NCBI GenBank assembly: GCA_965652395.1
Contig: CBFGUW010000016.1
Span: 1-64,000, forward strand
DNA: 64,000 bases
From: Saccharospirillum sp965652395
GTDB taxonomy: Bacteria; Pseudomonadota; Gammaproteobacteria; Pseudomonadales; Natronospirillaceae
Direction: 5' to 3'
A program made the translations under genes and the position numbers. A model generated the notes under the pieces. That model saw only the letters and a program-made list of their open reading frames with translations. It did not search any database and had not been told where the DNA came from. This document shows, in pieces, positions 8,074 to 16,841 of this stretch; position 1 is the stretch's first letter; the number at the start of each line of letters is the position of its first letter.

Positions 8074-11000
8074 AACAGTCCAATGAAATTCTGGAATTCC
8101 TGCATCAACTAAAACAGCAGGGCATCCATCTGAGCCGAAAGGAAGATACTTTGCGGGTGGAAGGCCCGAAAGGAAGCCTGACGCCGGAACTACGCGACAG
8201 TCTGCAACGTCACAAGCCGCAACTACTCGATTGGTTTCAAAAAGAAGCCCTGGAGGCGGACAACAATCCGGGGACCGTGCGTCCCAATCCGGCGGATCTT
8301 TATCAGCCCTTCCCGCTTGCCGATCTGCAACGTGGGTTTTTATTGGCCGAAGATCCGTTCATGGAATTTCACGTCCGTCCGCATCTGTACATGGAATTTG
8401 ACCGGGAAGATCTGGACATCGACCGCTATCGGCGGAGCTGGCAAAAGGCATTGCAGCGACATTACAAAGAATGGGTGCAGTTGATCGACGACAGCCGTCT
8501 GGCGGTGATTCAGGAAACGATCAACCTGCCGTGCGAGATTCAAGACCTGACCGGATACTCCGCCGCCGAGGTGGAGTCCAATCTGCTACGGACACGCGAT
8601 GCCATGATGCGTGCCCAACTGCCACTGAACGAATGGCCCTGGCTCGACCTGAAAGTGTCCCTTTGGCAGGAAAACGGTCACCGCCGTGCCCGTATTCACT
8701 ACAACCACAATAATTTCTTTTCCGATGGTCCGGGTACCGCCCAACTGCTGCAGGAAGTGGAACAGTATTATCAGAACCCGGACCTTCAATTACCAATGAT
8801 CGAACTGAGTACCCGGGACGCAGTGTTGGCCTTGGAGGCGCTGGCGGAATCCGAAGCGGGGCAACGTGACCGACTTTATTGGGAAAGCCGCCTGCCCAAC
8901 TTACCGGGGCCGCCTGAATTGCCCACTCGCCCGGGCATGAACCGGCGTTGCCGCTCAATGCTGAACCGGCGTGAGTATTTTCTCGAAGCTCCGCTTTGGC
9001 AGAGTTTCAAACAACGCGCTAATGATTTGGGACTAACGCCTTCAACAGCCGTGTTCGCCGTTTATGCCGAGCTGTTGGGCGCCTGGGCGAATCAGCCCCA
9101 CTTCGTGCTCAGCAACATGATGACGCGGCGCTTGCTGCCCCATCCGGACATGGGGAGGATTCTGGGTAATTTCGCCTCTCTCTATCCACTGGAAGTCGAT
9201 CTGCGCGGTGACTCCACTTTTCTGGAAAGGGCGCTGCGTCTGCAACAACAGGTTCTGCGGGATTCCCAGCATCGCCGTTGGGGCGGCCTGCAGGTGATGC
9301 AGCAACTGAACAGCAACACCGGCCAGTTTGGCCGGGCGCCGATTCCTTTCGTGATTGGCAGCGGTTTAATGATGGAAGGCTTCGAACGGCCAGGGTTCAG
9401 TTGCCTGGAAACCTCACAAGTTATGTTGGATCACCAATTTTGGGAGCTGACCGACGGGCGGTTTTACTTTGTGTGGGATGTCATGGAAGACAGCTTCCCC
9501 GACGGTCTGTTGGACGCCATGGCCGAAGGTTACCTGACCCTGCTGCACACCCTGGCCACCGACGACGCGGCCTGGCAGACAAGCCGTTTTCAGTTGGTCC
9601 CGGAATCCCAATTGGACCAACGCCAGATGCTCACTTCCTGGCAACCGCGCCCACCCAATCGACGACTGGAACAGCTACCGGACCAAGCCTTCTTGAGCAC
9701 CAACCCTCCAGCGGTGATCTCGGGTGAGAACCGACTGACTTATGCCGAACTGACCGCCGCCGCCAACCGTCTGGCTCTTCATTTGATGCAGCAGGGCGTC
9801 GGCCCCGGTGTTCAGGTGGCCGTGACCCTAGCCCGCACCCATCGACTGCCGGTGGCCACGCTGGGGATATTCAAAGCCGGCGGTACCTACGTGCCTGTCG
9901 CACCGGACCTTCCCGAACTGGCCCGGCATGGCCTGTATCGGTCGACTGAAAGCCGACACATCCTGTCCGAATCGTCCCTGATGGAGACCCTGACCTGGCC
10001 GGAGGATGCCCAAGTCATCCGAATGGAAGATTACCTGACGGGTGGGCACCAAGTGACCCCTCCGGCGGTGAGAGCCCACGACACCGATACTGCCTACATC
10101 ATTCACACCTCCGGATCGACCGGAACGCCCAAGGGCGTCATGATCCAGCACGCCGCTGTGTTGAATACGCTGGATGACATCAATCAACGATTTAACGTGA
10201 CCGCCGACGATCGCATTCTGGGCGTTTCCGCCTGCGGGTTCGATCTATCGATCTACGACCTGTTCGGCACCTGGGCAGCGGGCGCTACGCTTGTCTATCC
10301 GGATCCGGCACGAGCCAGCGAACCGAGCCATTGGCTCGATCTGATGCAGGCACACCGAATCACGATCTGGAATTCGGCGCCTCCGTTGATGACACTGCTG
10401 GTGGAGGCCGCTGAGCTGCGCGGCCAATCGCTCCCTGATCTCCGTCTGGTGATGCTCAGCGGCGATTGGATTCCGACCGACCTGCCGGACCGCATTCGCG
10501 CCATCGCGCCCAACAGCCGGATAGTCAGCCTGGGCGGCGCGACCGAGGCGTCCATCTGGTCAATCGTCTACCCCATCTCCCAGATTGAGCCGGAATGGCG
10601 CAGCATCCCCTACGGCTATCCCATGACCAACCAGCCCTGGTATGTGCTGGATCATTGGGGCCGCTCGGTGCCGGACTATACGGTCGGCGAACTCCATATT
10701 GGCGGTCTGGGTCTGGCACAGGGTTACTGGCGGGACGACCACAAAACGGCGGAGCGATTCATCGCCCACCCCGAAACCGGCGAGCGCCTCTATAAAACCG
10801 GAGACCTTGGGCGCTATTTGCCCGGCGGGCTGATCGAATTCCTCGGTCGCGCGGATGACCAAGTCAAACTGAACGGTCATCGCATCGAGCTCGGTGAAAT
10901 CGAGACTCTGCTGGCGCAGGATGAAACCGTCGCCAGCGCCGCGGCCGCCGTGGAACTGAACGAAGCGGAGCGACCGACCTCGATACTGGCCTTCGTGACA

Positions 11001-12254
11001 CCGGCGCCAAACCATCGGCCGAACCCGGAAAGGCTGCTCCGGAATCTGCTACGGCATCTCCCCGACTACCGCGCACCGAGGTCCATCCAGGTGGTGGATC
11101 GGCTGCCGTTGACGCCGAACGGCAAGCTCGACCGTAAAGCTCTGCTGGCCGGTTATGTGGAAAACGCGACGCAGTCCGATAAGTCGCCCCCATTCCATAT
11201 CGCCCCCCGGACCGAACTGGAGCGTCATATCCTGAGTCTGTGGCGAACGGTGCTGGACCTGCCCGAGCAGCAGGCGATTGGCGTACACCAGAGCTTTTTT
11301 GACCTTGGCGGTCAGTCCTATCAGGCCATCCGGCTGATCTCCCATCTGAACGAGCGCTATCGGTTGAGCCTGACGCTAGCCGATATCTGGGGCGCCCGCA
11401 CCATCGCCCAACTGGCCGACCGGGTATCAAGGGGAGGTGATGGACCGGTGGATACCGACGCGCTGGTGTCTCTGGACAATTCAGGCAATGGCGCACCGCT
11501 TTACCTGGTCCATCCGGCGGGCGGTCAGGTGCTCTGCTATCAAAGCCTGGCGCGACAGCTGTCGCGACCGGTTTATGGCTTTCAGATGACCGAAACCCGT
11601 GAGCAACTGAGTCTAACCGAACTGGCAACGGCCTACATCGAGCGTCTGCCCACCCATGCTCCGCACGAGCCTATTTGGCTGGGCGGCTGGTCTTCAGGGG
11701 GTGTGATCGCCCAGGAAATGGCGGTTCAACTTCAGGCCCGGGGTCACGAGATTGGCGGCCTGGTTCTGATCGACACGCCGCCACCCGTAGTTCATGACCC
11801 GGTCAGCGAAGCACAGCTGCTCGACTGGTTCCTGGAGGATCTGAACCTGCCGGAGCCGCTGCGACGGGAACTGTCCCGGTTGGATAAAACCGGCCAATAC
11901 CTGACCCGGGTCGCCGAACGTCTGCGCCAACGTGGCCACAGCCTGGGGGATGACCCCGGCCAATTGCAGACGATTTACCGCCTGTTCAGAACCATTGTAC
12001 GGGCGAGTCGTGAACACAAGGGCCGCCCGGTTGAATGCCGCGCCTTGATCGTGCGCGCCGAACGGGGGCGGGTCAGCGAGTTTTCGGCTCACCCTCTGGC
12101 ACACCGGCCGGACTGGGGCTGGCAGAGCCTGATTAACGGGGAGATCCACTGCGAATCGCTCGATGCGGACCACCACGGTCTGCTGTCGGAGCCTGCTTTG
12201 AGCCGCCTGGTTCGACAGATCAACCACTGGACCCTTTCCCGTTCCGAACACTGA
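8070..12254 (+). CDS. NRPS: TubC-docking / Cy-like / A(Cys) / PCP / TE
   Basis: A 1394-residue NRPS that starts at a GTG overlapping the PKS stop. Domains in order: TubC_N-like docking (1-55), condensation/cyclization domain (about 70-490), adenylation (about 520-1030), PCP with Ser1083 in LGGQS, and thioesterase with Ser1208 in GWSSGG and a late DHHG His. The cyclization domain begins FPLADLQRGF, as in Cy domains, but its core reads N214-NFFS-D219-GP-G222, so the first Asp and the Ser of DxxxxDxxS are replaced. A-domain pocket residues read by alignment to GrsA give D-L-Y-N-M-S-L-I-W-K, the code of cysteine-activating domains in pyochelin/yersiniabactin-type enzymes. It ends with its own TE although another NRPS follows 12 bases later. 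Confidence 0.92.
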   Translation: MKQSNEILEFLHQLKQQGIHLSRKEDTLRVEGPKGSLTPELRDSLQRHKPQLLDWFQKEALEADNNPGTVRPNPADLYQPFPLADLQRGFLLAEDPFMEFHVRPHLYMEFDREDLDIDRYRRSWQKALQRHYKEWVQLIDDSRLAVIQETINLPCEIQDLTGYSAAEVESNLLRTRDAMMRAQLPLNEWPWLDLKVSLWQENGHRRARIHYNHNNFFSDGPGTAQLLQEVEQYYQNPDLQLPMIELSTRDAVLALEALAESEAGQRDRLYWESRLPNLPGPPELPTRPGMNRRCRSMLNRREYFLEAPLWQSFKQRANDLGLTPSTAVFAVYAELLGAWANQPHFVLSNMMTRRLLPHPDMGRILGNFASLYPLEVDLRGDSTFLERALRLQQQVLRDSQHRRWGGLQVMQQLNSNTGQFGRAPIPFVIGSGLMMEGFERPGFSCLETSQVMLDHQFWELTDGRFYFVWDVMEDSFPDGLLDAMAEGYLTLLHTLATDDAAWQTSRFQLVPESQLDQRQMLTSWQPRPPNRRLEQLPDQAFLSTNPPAVISGENRLTYAELTAAANRLALHLMQQGVGPGVQVAVTLARTHRLPVATLGIFKAGGTYVPVAPDLPELARHGLYRSTESRHILSESSLMETLTWPEDAQVIRMEDYLTGGHQVTPPAVRAHDTDTAYIIHTSGSTGTPKGVMIQHAAVLNTLDDINQRFNVTADDRILGVSACGFDLSIYDLFGTWAAGATLVYPDPARASEPSHWLDLMQAHRITIWNSAPPLMTLLVEAAELRGQSLPDLRLVMLSGDWIPTDLPDRIRAIAPNSRIVSLGGATEASIWSIVYPISQIEPEWRSIPYGYPMTNQPWYVLDHWGRSVPDYTVGELHIGGLGLAQGYWRDDHKTAERFIAHPETGERLYKTGDLGRYLPGGLIEFLGRADDQVKLNGHRIELGEIETLLAQDETVASAAAAVELNEAERPTSILAFVTPAPNHRPNPERLLRNLLRHLPDYRAPRSIQVVDRLPLTPNGKLDRKALLAGYVENATQSDKSPPFHIAPRTELERHILSLWRTVLDLPEQQAIGVHQSFFDLGGQSYQAIRLISHLNERYRLSLTLADIWGARTIAQLADRVSRGGDGPVDTDALVSLDNSGNGAPLYLVHPAGGQVLCYQSLARQLSRPVYGFQMTETREQLSLTELATAYIERLPTHAPHEPIWLGGWSSGGVIAQEMAVQLQARGHEIGGLVLIDTPPPVVHDPVSEAQLLDWFLEDLNLPEPLRRELSRLDKTGQYLTRVAERLRQRGHSLGDDPGQLQTIYRLFRTIVRASREHKGRPVECRALIVRAERGRVSEFSAHPLAHRPDWGWQSLINGEIHCESLDADHHGLLSEPALSRLVRQINHWTLSRSEH

Positions 12255-12266
12255 GGACACCGCATC

Positions 12267-15200
12267 ATGCAAGCATTGTTACAAGCGGCCAGGGCCGCGG
12301 GTATTCGGTTCGAAGTAACGGCACAACAGTTCCGGGTGATCGCCCCGCCGGGCGCCTTGACGGAAGAACTCCGCAACGGCATTCAACGTCATAAGGAAGC
12401 CATCAAAGCCCTGTTGATGACCGGTGACGAGACGGACGCGCTCGAGATCCCGGCCGACCCGTCACAACAGCACCAACCCTTCCCGCTGACCGACCTGCAG
12501 CACGCCTACTGGATCGGTCGGGGCGACAACCTGGACATGGGCCGGGTCGCCACGCACTACTATCTGGAAACCGAAGGAACGGGGCTGGACCCGGACCGTT
12601 TGAACGCCGCCCTGAACCGATTGATTCGCCACCAGGGCATGCTGCGCGCCATCGTCACCAAAGACGGCCACCAGCGAATTCTGCCCGACGTTCCGCCTTA
12701 CTCCATTGCATTGACCGACTTAAGCGACGCCTCCCCGGATGAGCAACGCCGATCGCTTGCCGCTACGCGCGATGCCCTGTCCCATCAGGTTCGGGAGCCG
12801 GACCAATGGCCGCTGTTCGAGATCAGAGCCACCCGCCTGCCGGAAGACCGGCTGCGGCTGCACCTCAGTTTCGATCTGTTGATTCTGGACGCGCTGAGCC
12901 TGTCGATGCTGTTCCGCGACTGGCAAACACTCTATCAAACGCCCGATACACCTCTGCCGGAGCTGACACTCTCCTTCAGGGATTATGTGCTCGCCGCACA
13001 AAACCGCCGCAACGATCAGGCCCGCACCTACTGGATGAACCGGCTGGACAGTCTGCCGGGTGCACCGGAACTGCCGCTGCGAACCACCGGCGCCTCCTCT
13101 GCGCAGCCTCGGTTCAGGCGTCGCGAACACCGGCTCGAAAAAGAACGTTGGGCGCCGCTCAAACAGAGCGCCCGGGAACTGGGCCTGACACCGTCCGCCC
13201 TTTTGCTCACCCTCTATGCCGCCGTGTTGGCCCGCTGGAGCAGCCACCCCCATTTTTGCTTGAACATCACGGTGAGCGACCGGCCGCAAGAGCATCCCGA
13301 TTTGCAACGCCTGTACGGGGATTTCACCACCACACTGCTGCACGAGGTGGATTTCAGAAACCCCGGCCTCAGCCTCGCCGACAGGGCGCGAGGCGTTCAG
13401 GCCCAGTTCGCGCGCGACTTGGCGCACAAGAGTTTCAGCGGTATCGCCGTGCTGCGGGAGCTGACCAGACAACAGGGCTCGGGCCCCAGGACATTAATGC
13501 CGATGGTGTTCACCAGCGGCCTGATCTGGAAGGAAGACGAAGAGCTGGGAAACGACTTCAGTACCTTTGGCGAGAAAGTGTTTAACTGCGGGCAGACCTC
13601 CCAAGTTTGGCTCGACCATTTCGTTTCCGAGTACAGAGGCGACCTGGTGCTCAGCTGGGATGTGTGCGACGAAAAGTTCCCCGAGGGCGTACCGGACGCC
13701 ATGTTCACCACTTACATCACGCTGTTGAACAGTCTGGCGGAAAACATCGACTGGTCGCAGCCGCTGCGGGTGGGCATCCCCCCGGAGCAGCTCCGTCAAC
13801 GACAGGCGACGCCGCTGCCTTACAATCTGCCCGCGCCCACCTGTCTGCACCAGGGTTTTGTTCAACAGGCTCAACGTAACCCTCATCCTATAGCGCTGAT
13901 CACGCCGGAACGGACCCTGACCTATGGCGAGTTGCTCGGCGAAGCCTGTGCACTGGCGGACCGGTTGCTGCAGCGGGGCGTACAGTCGAACAGTCTGGTG
14001 GCTGTCCTGATGCACAAAGGGTGGGAACAATGGGTTGCGGTTTACGGCATTCTGTTGGCTGGCGCCGCCTATTTACCGATCAGCGCCACCCTCCCGCCGT
14101 TGCGCCAGAAGGAGCTGCTCAGCCTCGGCAAGGTGCGCCATCTGGTTACTCAGGCCGATACCGATCTGGATGCCGACCTGACCGCCCAGTACGAATGCCA
14201 CCGGTTGAAAGCCGGGGCGGGAACACCGTTTCGTTCCCGTCACGCCCATTCGGTGGCTATCCAGCCGGACCGCCTGGCTTATGTCATCTTCACCTCTGGC
14301 ACCACCGGTACACCCAAGGGCGTAATGATGAGTCACGGAGCGGCCGCCAACACTCTGGCTGATATCAACCGGCGTTTCGATGTTGGCCCGCACGACCGGG
14401 TGTTGGCGGTTTCATCCCTGAGTTTCGATCTTTCGGTCTACGACGGCTTCGGGCTGCTGGCCGCCGGTGGCACCCTGGTGATGCCGGAAGCGGGCATCGG
14501 TCAGGATCCGTTGCTCTGGCGCGACCTGATCGCCCGTCATAGCGTGACCCTCTGGAATTCCGCCCCGCAATTGATGAATGCCATGGTGGACAGCCTCTCT
14601 CCAGGCGACACAGCCATATCCACGCTCAAAACCGTTCTGCTGAGTGGCGATTGGATTCCGCTCGACCTGCCGGAGCGCATCCACCGGTTCTGCCCGCAGG
14701 CTCAAATCGTCAGCCTCGGCGGGGCGACGGAAGCGGCAGTCTGGTCGATCGCCTACCCGATCGACCGGGTCGACCCTGATTGGCGCAGCATCCCTTACGG
14801 CAAGGCGCTGACCAACCAAAGCGTACAGGTGCTGAACGATGCCCTGGAACCCTGCCCGGACCATGTCAAAGGGCGTATCTACATCGGCGGGCGGGGTCTG
14901 GCGACCGGTTATTGGGACGATGCGGAGAAAACCGCCGAGCGTTTCATTCACCACCCGGTCAGCGGCGAGCGCCTGTACGACACCGGCGATCTGGGTTGCT
15001 ACGCGCCGGACGGCAACATCCTGATGCTCGGGCGGGACGACCATCAGATCAAACTCCGGGGGCACCGGATCGAACTCGGCGAAATCGAGTCCGTATTGGC
15101 ACGCCACCCGGCGATTCGTCAGGTAGTGGTCGATAAAGTGACCTTGGCCAATGGCCGCGATCAATTGGTCGCCTTCCTGGTTCCAGCGGACATGGCCCGC

Positions 15201-16841
15201 CCCGACCCAGCCGATCTCAACCACTTTCTGAAAGAACGCCTGCCCCGTTTCATGGTGCCTCATCAGTGGGTCACGCTTGACCACATCCCCCTGTCACCCA
15301 ACGGCAAGGTGGACCGGGCTCAGCTCCATACCCATCTGGTCGCCACTGACAGCGAAGGCCCGGTCGCACCACGCAATGAGATCGAGCGCATTCTGCTTGC
15401 CTGCTGGCGTCGGGTCATGCCGGATGGCGAACCGGGTGTAACCGACAACTTTTTTGAAATGGGCGGCGACTCCCTCTCGGCCACGCTGTTAATCCGAGAG
15501 GTCAACGAAGCTCTGCCGGTTCCATTCGAGGTTCATGAATTGTTCGAGGCCATGAGCATCGAAGCGCTGGCCGACCTGTACCAGCACAAGGTAAACCAAA
15601 GCGTCGCCATGAACGACAATGCCGAACCGGACTTGTCCTTTATTCAGGCCGACATCGACCGGACCATTACCCGTTTCGACACCTTCGACTTTCAGTCACC
15701 CGCTCGACCGGTCGATACCACCACCGCCTGTTTCATCACCGGTGCCAGCGGCTGGATCGGTCGCCATCTGGTGGCCGAGCTGCTGGCGACCACCGAAGCC
15801 ACTCTGTACTGCCTGCTCCGTCCGTCCGACCCGGACGAGACCCTTGAAGCCGCCACCGAGCGCCTGATGGCTGTGCTCTACGACAGCGACCTACCGGTCA
15901 ACCCCGCCTGGCGTGCCCGACTTCAACCCGTTTTCGGCGACCTGACCCGCCCCGCTTTCGGCCTGAGCGATGCGCAATGGCACGATCTCGCCGCCCATTG
16001 CGACCGGCTGTTCCACTTCGGCGCCTCACTCAACCTGATGCCGGATTACGCCACCCTGGCACCGCTGAACGTCCATGCTTTGGCCGAGCTGGTGCGCTTC
16101 GCCACCACGGCCCGCCTGAAGCCAGTGGTGTATTGCTCACCCATGACGGTCTGCCGCAGGGTCGGCAAGGTGTACGGCGAAGAGCAGAGCCCGCCGGACG
16201 CCCAGGGCCTGGGTTCAGGCTATGCCCAAACCAAATGGGCGGCGGAGCAGGTGTTGTTGGATGCCCGTGAACGTGGGCTGCCCGTCACGCTCTACCGAAC
16301 TTCCCATGCCTTGCCTTCACATCAAGGACGTGGCAAAACCAACAGCAGCTATCAGTGCCTGTTCGAAACCGCATGTTTGGCCGGAGCCGTCCCCGACTGG
16401 CCGAATTCCAGTGTCGGTGGTCTGCCGGTCGACCAGCTGTGCCGCCTGATGGTAGCGAACGGCCTCACCGCCCGGGATTATGAAGGATTGATTCACCTCG
16501 AAAACCGCCACCCGCTCAGCCTGCCCGAAGCCATTCGCGGTTTGCTCGACCTGCCGGACCACCGCCAACCCGCACCGATTCCCATGGATATCTGGAAACA
16601 CCGTTGCCTTGAGGCAGCATCGCAACTTCCGCCGGAACGGGCGGCGCTCGCAAAACGGTTGTTTACCGGCCAGGTGCTGGAAAAAATGTTCGAGCCTCAC
16701 GACTTCTCCACCGCGAATTTCGACCGCTGGTCATTGACGGGTTCACTCGACCAATCAACACCACAGAGCTATTGGCAACGGGTGGGAAGACAGATCGCGC
16801 TGGGCGTCCACGAGAATGATCGGGATGTCATGCATGTTTGA
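12267..16841 (+). CDS. NRPS: TubC-docking / Cy / A(Cys) / PCP / thioester reductase
   Basis: A 1524-residue NRPS preceded by GAGGA. The N-terminal 50 residues are a TubC_N-like docking domain similar to that of the previous NRPS. The heterocyclization domain has FPLTDLQHAYWIGR and the intact motif D203-LLIL-D208-AL-S211. The adenylation domain pocket reads D-L-Y-N-L-S-L-V-W-K, one substitution from the cysteine code, so cysteine is likely. The PCP carries Ser1069 (GGDSL). The C-terminal reductase (about 1150-1510) has the Rossmann motif TGASGWIGRHL and the SDR-type Y1319-AQT-K1323. Such domains release the chain as an aldehyde or alcohol using NAD(P)H. Predicted chemistry is condensation with Cys, cyclization to a thiazoline and reductive release. 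Confidence 0.93.
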   Translation: MQALLQAARAAGIRFEVTAQQFRVIAPPGALTEELRNGIQRHKEAIKALLMTGDETDALEIPADPSQQHQPFPLTDLQHAYWIGRGDNLDMGRVATHYYLETEGTGLDPDRLNAALNRLIRHQGMLRAIVTKDGHQRILPDVPPYSIALTDLSDASPDEQRRSLAATRDALSHQVREPDQWPLFEIRATRLPEDRLRLHLSFDLLILDALSLSMLFRDWQTLYQTPDTPLPELTLSFRDYVLAAQNRRNDQARTYWMNRLDSLPGAPELPLRTTGASSAQPRFRRREHRLEKERWAPLKQSARELGLTPSALLLTLYAAVLARWSSHPHFCLNITVSDRPQEHPDLQRLYGDFTTTLLHEVDFRNPGLSLADRARGVQAQFARDLAHKSFSGIAVLRELTRQQGSGPRTLMPMVFTSGLIWKEDEELGNDFSTFGEKVFNCGQTSQVWLDHFVSEYRGDLVLSWDVCDEKFPEGVPDAMFTTYITLLNSLAENIDWSQPLRVGIPPEQLRQRQATPLPYNLPAPTCLHQGFVQQAQRNPHPIALITPERTLTYGELLGEACALADRLLQRGVQSNSLVAVLMHKGWEQWVAVYGILLAGAAYLPISATLPPLRQKELLSLGKVRHLVTQADTDLDADLTAQYECHRLKAGAGTPFRSRHAHSVAIQPDRLAYVIFTSGTTGTPKGVMMSHGAAANTLADINRRFDVGPHDRVLAVSSLSFDLSVYDGFGLLAAGGTLVMPEAGIGQDPLLWRDLIARHSVTLWNSAPQLMNAMVDSLSPGDTAISTLKTVLLSGDWIPLDLPERIHRFCPQAQIVSLGGATEAAVWSIAYPIDRVDPDWRSIPYGKALTNQSVQVLNDALEPCPDHVKGRIYIGGRGLATGYWDDAEKTAERFIHHPVSGERLYDTGDLGCYAPDGNILMLGRDDHQIKLRGHRIELGEIESVLARHPAIRQVVVDKVTLANGRDQLVAFLVPADMARPDPADLNHFLKERLPRFMVPHQWVTLDHIPLSPNGKVDRAQLHTHLVATDSEGPVAPRNEIERILLACWRRVMPDGEPGVTDNFFEMGGDSLSATLLIREVNEALPVPFEVHELFEAMSIEALADLYQHKVNQSVAMNDNAEPDLSFIQADIDRTITRFDTFDFQSPARPVDTTTACFITGASGWIGRHLVAELLATTEATLYCLLRPSDPDETLEAATERLMAVLYDSDLPVNPAWRARLQPVFGDLTRPAFGLSDAQWHDLAAHCDRLFHFGASLNLMPDYATLAPLNVHALAELVRFATTARLKPVVYCSPMTVCRRVGKVYGEEQSPPDAQGLGSGYAQTKWAAEQVLLDARERGLPVTLYRTSHALPSHQGRGKTNSSYQCLFETACLAGAVPDWPNSSVGGLPVDQLCRLMVANGLTARDYEGLIHLENRHPLSLPEAIRGLLDLPDHRQPAPIPMDIWKHRCLEAASQLPPERAALAKRLFTGQVLEKMFEPHDFSTANFDRWSLTGSLDQSTPQSYWQRVGRQIALGVHENDRDVMHV

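Noticed and set aside
14412..15284. A 290-codon open frame opposite the second NRPS
   Set aside because: Long antisense frames are expected in GC-rich DNA with strong third-position bias; no motif was found.
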